From Dehalococcoidia bacterium (GTDB lineage Bacteria > Chloroflexota > Dehalococcoidia > Lucifugimonadales > JAGWBF01): DNA of 64,000 nucleotides. The stretch is taken from contig JAGWBJ010000006.1 of assembly GCA_021295955.1 (NCBI GenBank), positions 1 to 64,000 on the forward strand, read 5' to 3'. Shown in pieces: positions 34,553 to 43,850 of this stretch (the first letter of the stretch is position 1; each line of letters begins with the position of its first letter). The notes beneath the pieces are model-generated. The model was not told where the DNA came from. It was given only the letters and a program-made list of their open reading frames with translations, and made no database searches. The translations under genes were made by a program, and so were the position numbers.

Positions 34553-35959
34553 ATGGACAAGGCAGACATACCGTTCCTCTCAGCCGCCGACCTTTCCCGG
34601 CTGATCCAGGGCAAAGAGGTCTCTCCCGTGGAGGCTACCGAGGCCTACCTGGAGCGGATCGATAGCCTGGACTTCAAGTTCAACTCCTATCTGGCGCTAT
34701 GCTCCGAAGAAGCCCTGCGGGCGGCCCGAGAGGCGGAGGGGGCCATCGCCCGAGGAAACTATCTGGGACCCATGCACGGGCTCCCGGTGGCCGTAAAGGA
34801 CCAGCTATGGAGCAAGGGCGTGCGCTCCACCGGGGGCTCTCGCATACTGGCCGACTTCATCCCCGACGAGGATGCCACGGCGATCGCGAACCTGAAGAGG
34901 GCGGGGGCCATCCTCCTGGGCAAGACCAACCTCACCGAGTTCGCCATGACCTATTCCCACTGCTACCGCACCCCCCGCAACCCCTGGGACCTGGACTACT
35001 CTCCGGGAGGCTCCAGCAGCGGCTCCGGCACCGCCACCTGCGCCTTCCTCTGCGCCACCTCCGTAGGGGAGGACACCGGCGGCTCCATACGCCGGCCCGC
35101 CGCCTGGAGCGGCGTGGTCGGTCTGAAACCCACCTGGGGACTGGTGAGCCGCTACGGAGTGATGCCCGGGGCATGGTCCATGGACGCCATCGGCCCCATA
35201 TCTCGAACGGTCGAGGACGCCGCCATCACTCTGGGAGCCATTGCCGGCTACGACCCCAAGGACCCCTATACCTGGAACACCCCCGTGCCCGACTACAGGA
35301 GCGCACTGGACGGCAACATAGGGGGCATGCGGGTGGGGATAATAGCCGAGCAGATCGACAGCGATGTCGTAGACCCGGAGGTTGGCGACGCCGTGGTCGC
35401 CGCAGCCTCGGTCCTGGAAGGGTTGGGCGCAACGGTGGAGGAGGTCTCCATTCCCCTCACCAGGCACATGACCGACATATCGGGGCTGATAATGCGTGTG
35501 GATGAGGCATCCAAGCACCGGACGTGGATCAGGGAACGGCTTCGCGACTACAGCCATGACCTCCAGATCGCTCACCTTACGGGCAGCATCCTCCCCGCCC
35601 AGGTCTACTACAAGGCCCAGAAGCTACGGAGCCTGCTCCGGACGCAGGTCCTGGACACGCTCCAGGACCACGACGTCCTGGTCCTTCCCACCTCGGGCAG
35701 GACCGCCCCCAGGCTGGAAGATGGACCCAGGGTCATCACCAGCAAGGAGATGGCGCCGTCGTGGCCCTTCATGCGCACCAGCGCGTTCAGCCTGGCCAGC
35801 ACTCCCGCCATCTCCGTGCCATGCGGGTTCGGCTCCAGCGGTCTGCCCATCGGGCTCCAGATTACGGGACGCCCCGGAGAAGACGGCGCCGTGTTGAAGG
35901 TGGCCCACGCCTACGAGCAGCGTACCCCTTGGCACACCATGAGGCCGACTCACGCGTGA
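34553..35959 (+). CDS. amidase (amidase-signature family), copy 1
   Basis: This 468-residue hydrolase of the amidase-signature family releases ammonia from carboxamides or related C-N bonds. The catalytic Lys is in LPVAVKDQ, the cis-Ser in GGSSSGSGTATCAF, and the nucleophilic Ser in GEDTGGSIRRPA. The overall pattern resembles GatA, but there are no gatB or gatC neighbours, so a catabolic amidase is more likely. The ATG follows GGAGAG. The next gene is a close paralogue. The pair stands at the head of a same-strand run including an ABC importer. Confidence 0.88.
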   Translation: MDKADIPFLSAADLSRLIQGKEVSPVEATEAYLERIDSLDFKFNSYLALCSEEALRAAREAEGAIARGNYLGPMHGLPVAVKDQLWSKGVRSTGGSRILADFIPDEDATAIANLKRAGAILLGKTNLTEFAMTYSHCYRTPRNPWDLDYSPGGSSSGSGTATCAFLCATSVGEDTGGSIRRPAAWSGVVGLKPTWGLVSRYGVMPGAWSMDAIGPISRTVEDAAITLGAIAGYDPKDPYTWNTPVPDYRSALDGNIGGMRVGIIAEQIDSDVVDPEVGDAVVAAASVLEGLGATVEEVSIPLTRHMTDISGLIMRVDEASKHRTWIRERLRDYSHDLQIAHLTGSILPAQVYYKAQKLRSLLRTQVLDTLQDHDVLVLPTSGRTAPRLEDGPRVITSKEMAPSWPFMRTSAFSLASTPAISVPCGFGSSGLPIGLQITGRPGEDGAVLKVAHAYEQRTPWHTMRPTHA

Positions 35960-36012
35960 GCCAGTCAGCCGCCGCCCGGCGAAGGGCCCCGGCCCCACCG
36001 CGCCGTCGCTCC

Positions 36013-36093
36013 GGATAACGACTTGGGATTAACGACTTGGGATAACGACTTGGGATTAACGACTTGGGATAACGACTTCGGATAACGAAAAGG
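36013..36093 (+). repeat. 13/14-bp tandem repeat, six copies, in the leader of amidase copy 2
   Basis: Units alternate GGATAACGACTTG (13 bp) and GGATTAACGACTTG (14 bp), a 27-bp higher-order period. The fifth copy ends in C, and the sixth degenerates into GGATAACGAAAAGG, which forms the Shine-Dalgarno AAGGAGG at 36090-36096. The array lies wholly between the two amidase genes. Confidence 0.9.
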
Positions 36094-36100
36094 AGGCCCC

Positions 36101-37516
36101 ATGAACGCCGCCGATATACCATTGCTGTCCGCGACAGCCCTGTCGCGATTGGTCCGGAACAGGGAGGTCTCCCCGGTAGAGGCGGTGGAGGCGTACCTGG
36201 AGCGCATCGACCGTCTGGACGGCAAGCTCAACTCGTTCATCACCGTATGCCGGGACGAGGTCCTGGAGGCCGCCCGTGAGGCGGAGCGTGCCATCGCCGG
36301 CGGCCGGTACCTGGGCCCGATGCACGGCATCCCGGTGGCCGTGAAGGACCAGGTGTACACGAAGGGCGTCCGCACCACCGACGGATCGAAGATACTGGAG
36401 GGGTTCGTCCCCGACGAGGACGCCACCGTCATAGCAAAGTTGAAGGCCGCGGGCGCCGTTCTGCTGGGCAAGCTGAACATGAGCGAGTTCGCCATGGGGG
36501 TGATCTTCGACCACTCCTACGGCACTCCCCGCAACCCCTGGGACCTGGAGCGAAACCCCGGCAGCTCCAGCAGCGGCTCGGGAGCGGCCACGGCCGCTTG
36601 CCTTTGCGCGACGTCGCTGGGAGAGGACACGGCCGGGTCCATACGAAACCCCGCTAACTGGTGCGGCATCGTAGGGCTGCGCCCCACCTGGGGCAGGGTA
36701 AGCCGGCACGGTGTCATGGGAGGCACATGGTCCATGGATACCATCGGGCCGCTGGCGCGGACCGTGGAGGACTGCGCCATCACCATGCAGGCCATCGCCG
36801 GCCACGATCCCAAGGACCCCTACACCTGGGCCGTTCCCGTCCCCGACTACCACGCCTCCCTGGACGGCAACATAAGCGGCCTCCGGGTCGGCGTCCTGAC
36901 GCAGCTCGCCGAATCGGACACACTCGATCCCGAGTACAGAGCGGCGGTGACGGCGGCCATATCGGTCCTGGGCGACCTGGGAGGCGTGATAGAAGAGGTC
37001 TCCCTGCCCCTGGCCGAGCATTGCGGGACCATCACCACGGGCATTTCGGCCCCCGAATGGGCCTCCCTCCGGCGTCGCACCTTCACGGGCCGCCTGGACG
37101 AGCTGGACCACAACACCCGGATACGGTACCTGAGGGCCAGCATCATCCCAAGCCAGACCTACTACAAGGCCCAAAAGCTTCGCGCCCTGGTGCGCCGCCA
37201 GGTGCTTGACGCGCTGGAACGGGTGGACGTCTTGGTGTCGCCCACCGGCCCCGTGCCCGCACCGCCGGTGGAGTCCGTGCCGGGCGTCCACGGCAAGGAG
37301 GAGGCAGCCGCCGAGCTTGCTGGACGCTCGGCATTCACGGGGCCCTTCAACCTTGCCGGGCTGCCGGCCCTCTCCGTGCCCTGCGGGTTCACGTCCAACA
37401 ACCTGCCCTTGGGACTTCAGATCGGCGGACGCGCCTTCGCCGAGGAAACCGTCATGAAGGTCGCCCACGCCTACGAGCAGTCCACTCCATGGCATAGAAG
37501 GAACCCGCCCATATAG
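36101..37516 (+). CDS. amidase (amidase-signature family), copy 2
   Basis: This 471-residue paralogue aligns with the preceding amidase along its whole length, for example sharing DIPLLSATALSRLVR/DIPFLSAADLSRLIQ-type starts and the same KAQKLRxLxRxQVLD segment. The catalytic triad is kept: Lys in IPVAVKDQ, Ser in NPGSSSSGSGAATAACL, Ser in GEDTAGSIRNPA. Sequence differences are spread throughout, so the duplication is old. A strong AAGGAGG precedes the ATG, the last part of a tandem repeat array. Substrate unknown. Confidence 0.88.
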   Translation: MNAADIPLLSATALSRLVRNREVSPVEAVEAYLERIDRLDGKLNSFITVCRDEVLEAAREAERAIAGGRYLGPMHGIPVAVKDQVYTKGVRTTDGSKILEGFVPDEDATVIAKLKAAGAVLLGKLNMSEFAMGVIFDHSYGTPRNPWDLERNPGSSSSGSGAATAACLCATSLGEDTAGSIRNPANWCGIVGLRPTWGRVSRHGVMGGTWSMDTIGPLARTVEDCAITMQAIAGHDPKDPYTWAVPVPDYHASLDGNISGLRVGVLTQLAESDTLDPEYRAAVTAAISVLGDLGGVIEEVSLPLAEHCGTITTGISAPEWASLRRRTFTGRLDELDHNTRIRYLRASIIPSQTYYKAQKLRALVRRQVLDALERVDVLVSPTGPVPAPPVESVPGVHGKEEAAAELAGRSAFTGPFNLAGLPALSVPCGFTSNNLPLGLQIGGRAFAEETVMKVAHAYEQSTPWHRRNPPI

Positions 37517-37613
37517 CCTTTCGGCCGAGGCCCCGGCGATTCGTACATACGAAAACACCATCGAACGCGCAACAAATAACATGATACCGTCTGTAGTGAT
37601 ACGAATATTTTTA

Positions 37614-37642
37614 TTGACGCCTATGTCCTCACTATGTTAATT
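37614..37642 (+). promoter_or_regulatory. promoter upstream of the ABC substrate-binding gene
   Basis: TTGACG (37614-37619), 17 nt, then TTAATT (37637-37642), within the most A/T-rich stretch of the 245-bp gap. Transcription from here would give a leader of about 115 nt before the binding-protein ATG. This suggests the importer operon is transcribed independently of the amidases. Confidence 0.55.
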
Positions 37643-37761
37643 TGGAACCTGCCCGGCCCGTGAGGTGGGCCGCCGACTCCCCGTGGAGCCGGTTGGGTCC
37701 TCCACATGCCGCTGGATGGGCGGCACGACATGCGGCGGGTATCCGAAGCAAGGAGGGTGCG

Positions 37762-39537
37762 ATGATGGCGTTATACAGGCTGTTCAATGCCAGGCTCCTG
37801 GTCGGGATATCGCTTTTGGTGCTGCTGGTGGCGTCCGCAGCCTGCGGAGGCGAAGATCCAACGGCGACAGTGGCGCCCACCGCCGTCGTACCCGCTACCG
37901 TCGCACCCGCTACCGTTGCTCCTACGGCCATGGCGGAGCCAACTACCCAGCCGCCCGCCGACGGGATGGACAGGGGCCAGCTCAACATTGCCCTCAAGGA
38001 GATCGGCATCTTCAATGCCAATCCCGGCACGGCGCAATACCCGGGCCGCTCCTGGATACAGACGGCGGGCTTCGAGGGGCTGAGTACCCTCGACATAGAG
38101 CGCGTGATCAGGCCCCAGCTCGCCAAGGAGTGGAGCTTCTCCGGCGACGGCCTGATGTGGACCATCGAGCTGCAGGAGGGAGTCCAGTTCCATCAGGGCT
38201 ACGGGGAGATGACCGCCGAAGACGTCATCTACTCCGCACATCTCCAGGCGCGGGATGGGGCCCGCGGACCCCCTCAAGGCAGGATAATAAACTGGGTGGA
38301 AGGGGCCAAGGCCCTGGACTCCCACACCATCGAGCTGACCACCCCGAAGCCCCAGTGGGACGTGATCCACTGGTGGATGACTCCTACGGGGTCTTCGGCA
38401 TGGGTCATCAGCAAGACACAGGCGGACCAGGGCGGGGAGGAGGCGCTGGAGAGCAACGGGGCGGGCACAGGACCCTGGGAGATCGTGGAGGCCATTCCCG
38501 CCCAGTTCATGCGGTGGAAGGCCGTCGAGGACCACTGGCGCAAGACCCCGGAGTTCAGCGAGCTGGTCCTGCACGAGATCGGCGAAGAGTCCACCCGGGT
38601 GGCCAATTTCCAGACCGGCAAGGTGGATACCATGGCCATGGGGTTCGACTCGATTCCCGCGGTGGAGAACGTGGAGGGCACCAAGTTCATGGTGCAGAGG
38701 GGCGTGGGGGCAAGCTCCATCTACATGTTGGGACAGTACTACAGGGGGTGGGGCACACCCGATCAGCTCCCCTACTACAATCCCGACCTCCCCTGGGTCG
38801 CCAGCGACCCGGACCTGGACTCCGAAGGGTGGGAGCGCGCCAAGAAGGTCCGCCAGGCCATGAGCCTGGCCATCGACCGTCAGCTCATCATCGACACGGT
38901 GCTTGGCGGATACGCCTCCCAGATTCCCGCCATGTGGTGGGCCCCCTTTGGGGGATCGGAGACAAGGAATACCTTCCAGTGGGAGTCGCACTGGACGTGG
39001 GAGCACGACCCGGAGCGCGCCAGAGAGCTCCTGGCTGAGGCAGGCTATCCCGACGGCTTCGAGGTGACGATTACACCGGCCATTCGCGGCGCACCCGGCG
39101 AGGTGGAGGCCTGCGAGGCCCTTCTGCCCATGTTCGAGGAGGTTGGGATCAAGGCCAAGTTCCAGAGGCTGCCCTACTCCGCCCTGAGCGCCCAGTACAG
39201 GGCATACGAGGTGGACGGAATAACCTGCCACGCGTCCCACCCCTTCGTGAACCCCCTGATGGGATACGCCCAGGTCGTCAAGGGAGTGGTCGGGTACGAC
39301 ATCCCGTGGCTCTGGGAGAAGATCGACGAGGCAAACGCCACCTTCGACGAGACCACGCGGGTAGACATGACCTACGAGATAGCGGAGTGGATATGGGATG
39401 ACGCAATGGACATTGCCCTCTACTACGTGGACTACGTCTACCCCCTGGGGCCGCGAATCGATGAGTGGACCGAGCACCTGAAGTACGCCGACGCCCGCCT
39501 CATGAGCGGACTCGAATACATACCCCACCGGAGGTAG
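37762..39537 (+). CDS. ABC transporter solute-binding lipoprotein (oligopeptide type)
   Basis: This roughly 591-residue lipoprotein has a signal peptide ending in LLVASAACGG (lipid-anchored Cys near residue 28), a short Val/Ala/Pro/Thr repeat linker, and an SBP_bac_5 domain. Typical segments are MTAEDVIYSAH, GTGPWEIVE and VRQAMSLAIDRQLIIDTV. It would capture a peptide-like or other small organic substrate for the permeases and ATPases encoded at 40831-44848. AAGGAGGG is positioned for ATG 37762 or 37765. The gene heads the transporter cluster. Confidence 0.9.
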   Translation: MMALYRLFNARLLVGISLLVLLVASAACGGEDPTATVAPTAVVPATVAPATVAPTAMAEPTTQPPADGMDRGQLNIALKEIGIFNANPGTAQYPGRSWIQTAGFEGLSTLDIERVIRPQLAKEWSFSGDGLMWTIELQEGVQFHQGYGEMTAEDVIYSAHLQARDGARGPPQGRIINWVEGAKALDSHTIELTTPKPQWDVIHWWMTPTGSSAWVISKTQADQGGEEALESNGAGTGPWEIVEAIPAQFMRWKAVEDHWRKTPEFSELVLHEIGEESTRVANFQTGKVDTMAMGFDSIPAVENVEGTKFMVQRGVGASSIYMLGQYYRGWGTPDQLPYYNPDLPWVASDPDLDSEGWERAKKVRQAMSLAIDRQLIIDTVLGGYASQIPAMWWAPFGGSETRNTFQWESHWTWEHDPERARELLAEAGYPDGFEVTITPAIRGAPGEVEACEALLPMFEEVGIKAKFQRLPYSALSAQYRAYEVDGITCHASHPFVNPLMGYAQVVKGVVGYDIPWLWEKIDEANATFDETTRVDMTYEIAEWIWDDAMDIALYYVDYVYPLGPRIDEWTEHLKYADARLMSGLEYIPHRR

Positions 39538-39724
39538 CCGGGCCATACGAGGGGCGTCGAGTACACATGGCAGACGCGCCCGCCGCCAGGCAGCCGTCGC
39601 CGCGGACGATGCGAGGGAGTCCGGCCCGCACGCGGGAAAGGGCTCCTTCGCCGGCCCCGGCGCCGGTATGGCGCCGTAGAGGTCCCTTGCTGGAAGACTG
39701 TTGGATGCCGGGAGGATATATGCC

Positions 39725-40285
39725 ATGACGAGAACAGTGCGGCTAAAAGTCGAACCCATGACGGCGGAGTCCTTCAGCCCGTACGGCGAGGTGTGGGACG
39801 CCAGGGAGCACCCCGCCGACCACCGCCAGTCGTTCCAGGTGGCCTACGACCCCGAGGGTAAGCCCACGGGCTCGGTGATGTGGCAGCCGTACCAGACATT
39901 GACCTTTACGAAGCTGGAGCGGCATTTCCACGCCACCCACGTGTTCATCCCTCTGAGCGGCTCCCTGGCGGCTGTGGCCGTCGCCCTGGGGACGGACGAG
40001 AACGACCCCAACTCAATCCCCGACCCCGACGACGTGCGGGCGTTCCTCATCGACGGCACCAAGGGGTTCTGCTACAAGAGGGCTACGTGGCACTCCCTGG
40101 ACCGCTACATACTGAACCCCCCGGGGACCACCTTCATAACCTTCAACAACTCCCCCAACCCCACCCAGACCGTGGACTATATGGATGGGTACAGCCTGAC
40201 CCACACGGACCTGAGCACGGATACCAACCCCACGCGTCTGGAGATGAAGGATGCCACAGGAGTGACCTTTGAGATCGCCCTCTAG
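39725..40285 (+). CDS. ureidoglycolate lyase (AllA)-like cupin enzyme
   Basis: This 186-residue protein resembles ureidoglycolate lyase, which splits ureidoglycolate to glyoxylate and urea at the end of purine/allantoin breakdown. Family-like segments are FSPYGEVWDA, HFHATHVFIPLSGSLAAVAV, VRAFLIDGTKGFCYKRATWH and the following SLDRY. Other allantoin genes are absent here, so it may act on a different ureido or amide compound. GGGAGG precedes ATG 39725. Its position inside the transporter operon suggests it handles the imported substrate. Confidence 0.8.
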   Translation: MTRTVRLKVEPMTAESFSPYGEVWDAREHPADHRQSFQVAYDPEGKPTGSVMWQPYQTLTFTKLERHFHATHVFIPLSGSLAAVAVALGTDENDPNSIPDPDDVRAFLIDGTKGFCYKRATWHSLDRYILNPPGTTFITFNNSPNPTQTVDYMDGYSLTHTDLSTDTNPTRLEMKDATGVTFEIAL

Positions 40286-40287
40286 CT

Positions 40288-40788
40288 TTGACCGCCTGGT
40301 GGCAATCATCTAGCACCACGGGGGATGTATTGGGCGGCGTCCAATCTGTCCTTGCCCTTGGCGGACGCGTCGGACTCGCAGTCGGCCTGGCTCTCGTGCT
40401 CAGCATGTTGGGGGTCGCGCTGGGGTGGGGCCTGTTCATCTTCTCCGGCGCAGTCTCCAAGACCACCATGCTATGGCTCGTGACGTCGGGCGCAGGCTTG
40501 GGGGCCGGACTGGGCGCCGTATTTCCATGGCTGCGGGTCGACGGCAACCCCGTCCCGGTTATCCTGGCTACGGTCTTAGTGGCGGTGCTGGCGGGCTTGG
40601 GCGGCGCCTGGGGCGGGTACCAGTACTCGGGGGACCGTGAGGTCGCCTGCTGCACCAAGCCCGACATCGGGCCCTTTACCTACGCGGCCTTCGGAGCGGT
40701 GGCCATGGCCAACGGCGCGGCCATCCTCTGCAGGATCGCCCACGAGGGCATAGCCGGCCGGCGGCGGCCGGTGTCGAGGCAGCCTTGA
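40288..40788 (+). CDS. hypothetical four-TM membrane protein
   Basis: This 166-residue protein starts with TTG 2 nt after the preceding stop. It has about four hydrophobic segments (VGLAVGLALVLSMLGVALGW, MLWLVTSGAGLGAGLGAVF, VILATVLVAVLAGLGGAWGG, and AAFGAVAMANGAAILC) and a Cys pair (VACCTKPDIG) before the last. No family recognised. The location between a binding-protein/AllA pair and the permeases suggests co-transcription. The start could lie further downstream. Confidence 0.6.
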   Translation: MTAWWQSSSTTGDVLGGVQSVLALGGRVGLAVGLALVLSMLGVALGWGLFIFSGAVSKTTMLWLVTSGAGLGAGLGAVFPWLRVDGNPVPVILATVLVAVLAGLGGAWGGYQYSGDREVACCTKPDIGPFTYAAFGAVAMANGAAILCRIAHEGIAGRRRPVSRQP

Positions 40789-40830
40789 CGGCCCATTCGT
40801 GCTCCTATTCGTGCTAAGGTAGTCCCGTAT

Positions 40831-41754
40831 ATGCAAAGGTTCCTGTTGAGACGGCTGATAACCACGCTGGTGACCCTGCTGGCGGTGTCGTTGATCGTCT
40901 TCGCCATGGCCCGGGTATCCGGCGACCCCAGGGACCTGCTCATAGACGACACACAGGTGGGCGACGTGGAGCTGTTCGAGGCGCTGGGACGGGAGCTCGG
41001 GCTGGACAAACCCTACTACCAGCAGTACGGGATCTTCTTGAAGGACCTGCTGCAGGGAGACCTTGGCCAGTCGGTCAAAGAGCAGCGGCCCGTGCTCGAC
41101 GCCATAAAGGAGCGCATAGGCAACACCCTCGCGCTGGGCCTGGCCGCTTTCGCATTCTCCGTTCTGGCGGGCGTGCCCCTGGGCATTCTATCGTCAGTGA
41201 AGCGCGGCAGCTTTCTGGACCAGTTCAGCAAGGTGGTGGCCCTGATAGGCCAATCGGCCCCCCCTTTCTGGCTGGGCATCATGTTCATATTCTTCTTCGC
41301 CGTAAGGCTGGGATGGACCCCTCCCTCCGGGCACCAGGAGTGGAACAGCATCATCCTTCCCGCCGTCACCCTGGGGTGGTTCTTCGTGGCGGCCAACCTG
41401 CGCCTCGTGCGCTCGGCCATGCTGGACGTCCTGGACTCGGAGTACATCAAGCTGGCGCGGGCCAAAGGGGTCACCAGGAACAGCATAATCTGGAAGCACG
41501 CCCTTAAGAACGCCCTGATTCCGCCGCTGACTTTCGCCGGCGTCTCCCTGGGCAACCTGGTGACGGGCTCCCTCGTAACCGAGACGGTCTTTGCCTGGCC
41601 CGGCCTGGGGCAGGCAGCCATACAGTCGGTCTGGAGCAACGACTACCCCATGCTCCAAGGCGTGGTCATCATCTTCACCCTGATGTACGTGGGAGCCGCC
41701 CTCCTCGTGGACGTGCTTTACGCCTACCTCGACCCCAGGATCCGGTACGCATGA
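40831..41754 (+). CDS. ABC transporter permease, DppB type
   Basis: This 307-residue inner-membrane permease starts MQRFLLRRLITTLVTLLAVS with six TM helices and the cytoplasmic coupling loop EYIKLARAKGVTRNSIIWKH (EAA motif). It ends in the usual YAYLDPRIRYA. It forms the translocation path with the DppC-type subunit encoded 17 bp downstream. The Shine-Dalgarno is weak. Confidence 0.93.
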   Translation: MQRFLLRRLITTLVTLLAVSLIVFAMARVSGDPRDLLIDDTQVGDVELFEALGRELGLDKPYYQQYGIFLKDLLQGDLGQSVKEQRPVLDAIKERIGNTLALGLAAFAFSVLAGVPLGILSSVKRGSFLDQFSKVVALIGQSAPPFWLGIMFIFFFAVRLGWTPPSGHQEWNSIILPAVTLGWFFVAANLRLVRSAMLDVLDSEYIKLARAKGVTRNSIIWKHALKNALIPPLTFAGVSLGNLVTGSLVTETVFAWPGLGQAAIQSVWSNDYPMLQGVVIIFTLMYVGAALLVDVLYAYLDPRIRYA

Positions 41755-41771
41755 CGGGAGCGGAGAGGTAG

Positions 41772-42806
41772 ATGGCGGTCAGCCCCGTCGCATCTCCCGT
41801 GGCGCAAGCGGTCCGCCTCCGGGTGGGACGGACCCTCCGGGCCATGCGGCGGCTGCCCGTGTTGCCGTCCCTGCTCCTCGCCCTCGTGGTGGTCACCGGC
41901 ATTACCGCGCCGTGGATAGCCCCCCACAGCCCGACCCTGGGGCAGCTTCCCGACAGAAACCTGCCCCCGGCGTGGTCCGGGCCTGAGACCACCGTAAAGA
42001 CGGTGGTGGAGGAGGTGGAGGTTGGGCGTGCCCATAGGCAGATCACCCTGGAAAAGGCCCGGGAGTTAAGACCCGACGCCGCGTTGGGTGAAGGGGTCGA
42101 GGTGGTATCCAGACTGGGAGGCAGCACCAAGCACCTGCTGGGCACGGACCACCTGGGCCGGGACCTGCTGAGCAGGATTATCCACGGCGCCCGGATCTCC
42201 CTCATCGTGGCCGCTGTAACCCTGGGAATCGGGGGGGCCATAGGGACGGTGCTGGGCCTCCTGGCAGGGTGGTACGGCGGGTGGATCGACGAGCTGATCA
42301 TGCGGCTGGTCGACCTCCTGCTGGCACTGCCGCTGATACTGGTGGCGTTGGTCATGGTGCTGGTCTTGGGCCAGACCCTTTCCATAATCGTGGTGGTCCT
42401 GGCGCTGTGGATATGGCCGCGGTTCGCGAGAATGGTGCGCGGCGACGTGCTGACCCTCAAGACCATGGACTACGTGGCCCTGGCCCGGGTGGCCGGAGCA
42501 TCCACCTGGCGTGTGCTGTTCGTCCACCTTTTCCCGGGCACCATCAACACCCTGATAATAGTGGCCACGCTCCAGGTGGGAACGGTTATACTGGTGGAGG
42601 CTACCCTGAGCTTCCTGGGCGCGGGAGTGCCGCCTCCGACGCCCGCTTGGGGCTCCATGGTCGCCGACGGCAGGGACAAGCTGGCCGCCGCATGGTGGAT
42701 ATCCACCATGCCGGGCTTGGCCATCGTGCTCACGGTCATGTCCCTCAACCTGTTCGGCGACTGGCTCAGAGACACCCTGGACCCGAAGCTGCGGCAGGTG
42801 GAGTAG
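41772..42806 (+). CDS. ABC transporter permease, DppC type
   Basis: This 344-residue permease has an N-terminal TM helix, an extracytoplasmic segment longer than usual between residues about 60 and 110, then five TM helices. The segment HLLGTDHLGRDLLSRIIHGA is typical of DppC, as is the EAA loop near MDYVALARVAGASTWRVLF. The C-terminus LNLFGDWLRDTLDPKLR is standard. It pairs with the DppB-type protein. Confidence 0.93.
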   Translation: MAVSPVASPVAQAVRLRVGRTLRAMRRLPVLPSLLLALVVVTGITAPWIAPHSPTLGQLPDRNLPPAWSGPETTVKTVVEEVEVGRAHRQITLEKARELRPDAALGEGVEVVSRLGGSTKHLLGTDHLGRDLLSRIIHGARISLIVAAVTLGIGGAIGTVLGLLAGWYGGWIDELIMRLVDLLLALPLILVALVMVLVLGQTLSIIVVVLALWIWPRFARMVRGDVLTLKTMDYVALARVAGASTWRVLFVHLFPGTINTLIIVATLQVGTVILVEATLSFLGAGVPPPTPAWGSMVADGRDKLAAAWWISTMPGLAIVLTVMSLNLFGDWLRDTLDPKLRQVE

Positions 42807-42860
42807 CCGGTGGCCGTCGCGCCGGCAACCCCACCGGAGAAGGCCCTGTAGGGAGCGTCG

Positions 42861-43850
42861 ATGGAGAAGGCCCCGACACGCGACGACGTCGTCCTGGACG
42901 TGGTGGACCTGCGCACCCACTTTCAGACCCGCTGGGGGACGGTGAAGGCGGTCGACGGAGTCAGCTTCGATCTCCGGCGGGGTGAGACCCTGGGAATCGT
43001 GGGAGAGTCAGGCTGCGGCAAGTCCGTTACCGTCCTCTCCCTGATGCGTCTGGTCCCATCCCCTCCCGGCCGCATCGTGGGCGGGCGGGTCAACCTGGAC
43101 GGCCAGGACATCCTCCGGCTCTCGGACAAGGAGATGGACGGGGTCCGCGGCAGCAAGATGGGAATCATCCTTCAGGACCCGATGACGTCCCTCAACCCGG
43201 TGTTCTCCATCGGCGAGCAGGTCATGGAGGCCATCAGGATACACCAGGACATACCCAAGAAGAGCGTGCTGGACAGGGCCCTGGACGTGCTGCGGAAGGT
43301 GGGAATATCCGCCGTGGGCCAGCGGGTGAAGGACTACCCCCATCAGATGAGCGGAGGGATGCGCCAGAGGATAGTGGGGGCGATAGGAATATCCTGCCAG
43401 CCCCTGGTGCTCATCGCCGACGAGCCGACCACCTCCCTGGACGTGACCATTCAGGCCCAGTACCTCAGACTCTTGAACGATCTGCAACGGGAGTTCGACC
43501 TGGGACTGATCTTCATCACCCATGACTTCGGCATAGTGGCCAAGACGTGCGACCGGGTGGCCGTGATGTACGCCGGAAAGATCGTGGAGATCGGCGACGT
43601 ACGGGACCTGTTCAACAACCCGGCCCATCCCTATACCCAGGCCCTGTTGGCCTCGGTGCCCAAGATGGAGGAAGACGTACAGCGGCTCTATGCCATCGAG
43701 GGGCAGCCGCCCACCCTTCACGACCTGCCTCCGGGCTGCCCATTCGCCCCCCGGTGCGCCCAGGTGATGGACCGCTGCTACGAAGAGTACCCCCCACAGT
43801 TCAGGGTGAGCGAGACCCACGCCTCCAACTGCTGGACGCTGGCCCCATGA
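42861..43850 (+). CDS. ABC transporter ATP-binding protein, DppD type
   Basis: This 329-residue ATPase of an oligopeptide-type importer has Walker A GESGCGKSVT, the signature MSGGMRQRIVGAIG, and Walker B LIADEPTTSLDVT. The C-terminal oligopeptide-transporter extension has the Cys cluster CPFAPRCAQVMDRCYEE, which binds a 4Fe-4S cluster in known homologues. Its stop overlaps the start of the DppF-type gene. Confidence 0.94.
   Translation: MEKAPTRDDVVLDVVDLRTHFQTRWGTVKAVDGVSFDLRRGETLGIVGESGCGKSVTVLSLMRLVPSPPGRIVGGRVNLDGQDILRLSDKEMDGVRGSKMGIILQDPMTSLNPVFSIGEQVMEAIRIHQDIPKKSVLDRALDVLRKVGISAVGQRVKDYPHQMSGGMRQRIVGAIGISCQPLVLIADEPTTSLDVTIQAQYLRLLNDLQREFDLGLIFITHDFGIVAKTCDRVAVMYAGKIVEIGDVRDLFNNPAHPYTQALLASVPKMEEDVQRLYAIEGQPPTLHDLPPGCPFAPRCAQVMDRCYEEYPPQFRVSETHASNCWTLAP

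Noticed and set aside
39570..39727. Short plus-strand frame (about 53 codons) upstream of the AllA-like gene
   Set aside because: It is Pro/Ala/Arg-rich with no family similarity and no ribosome site. It looks like ordinary GC-rich leader sequence.
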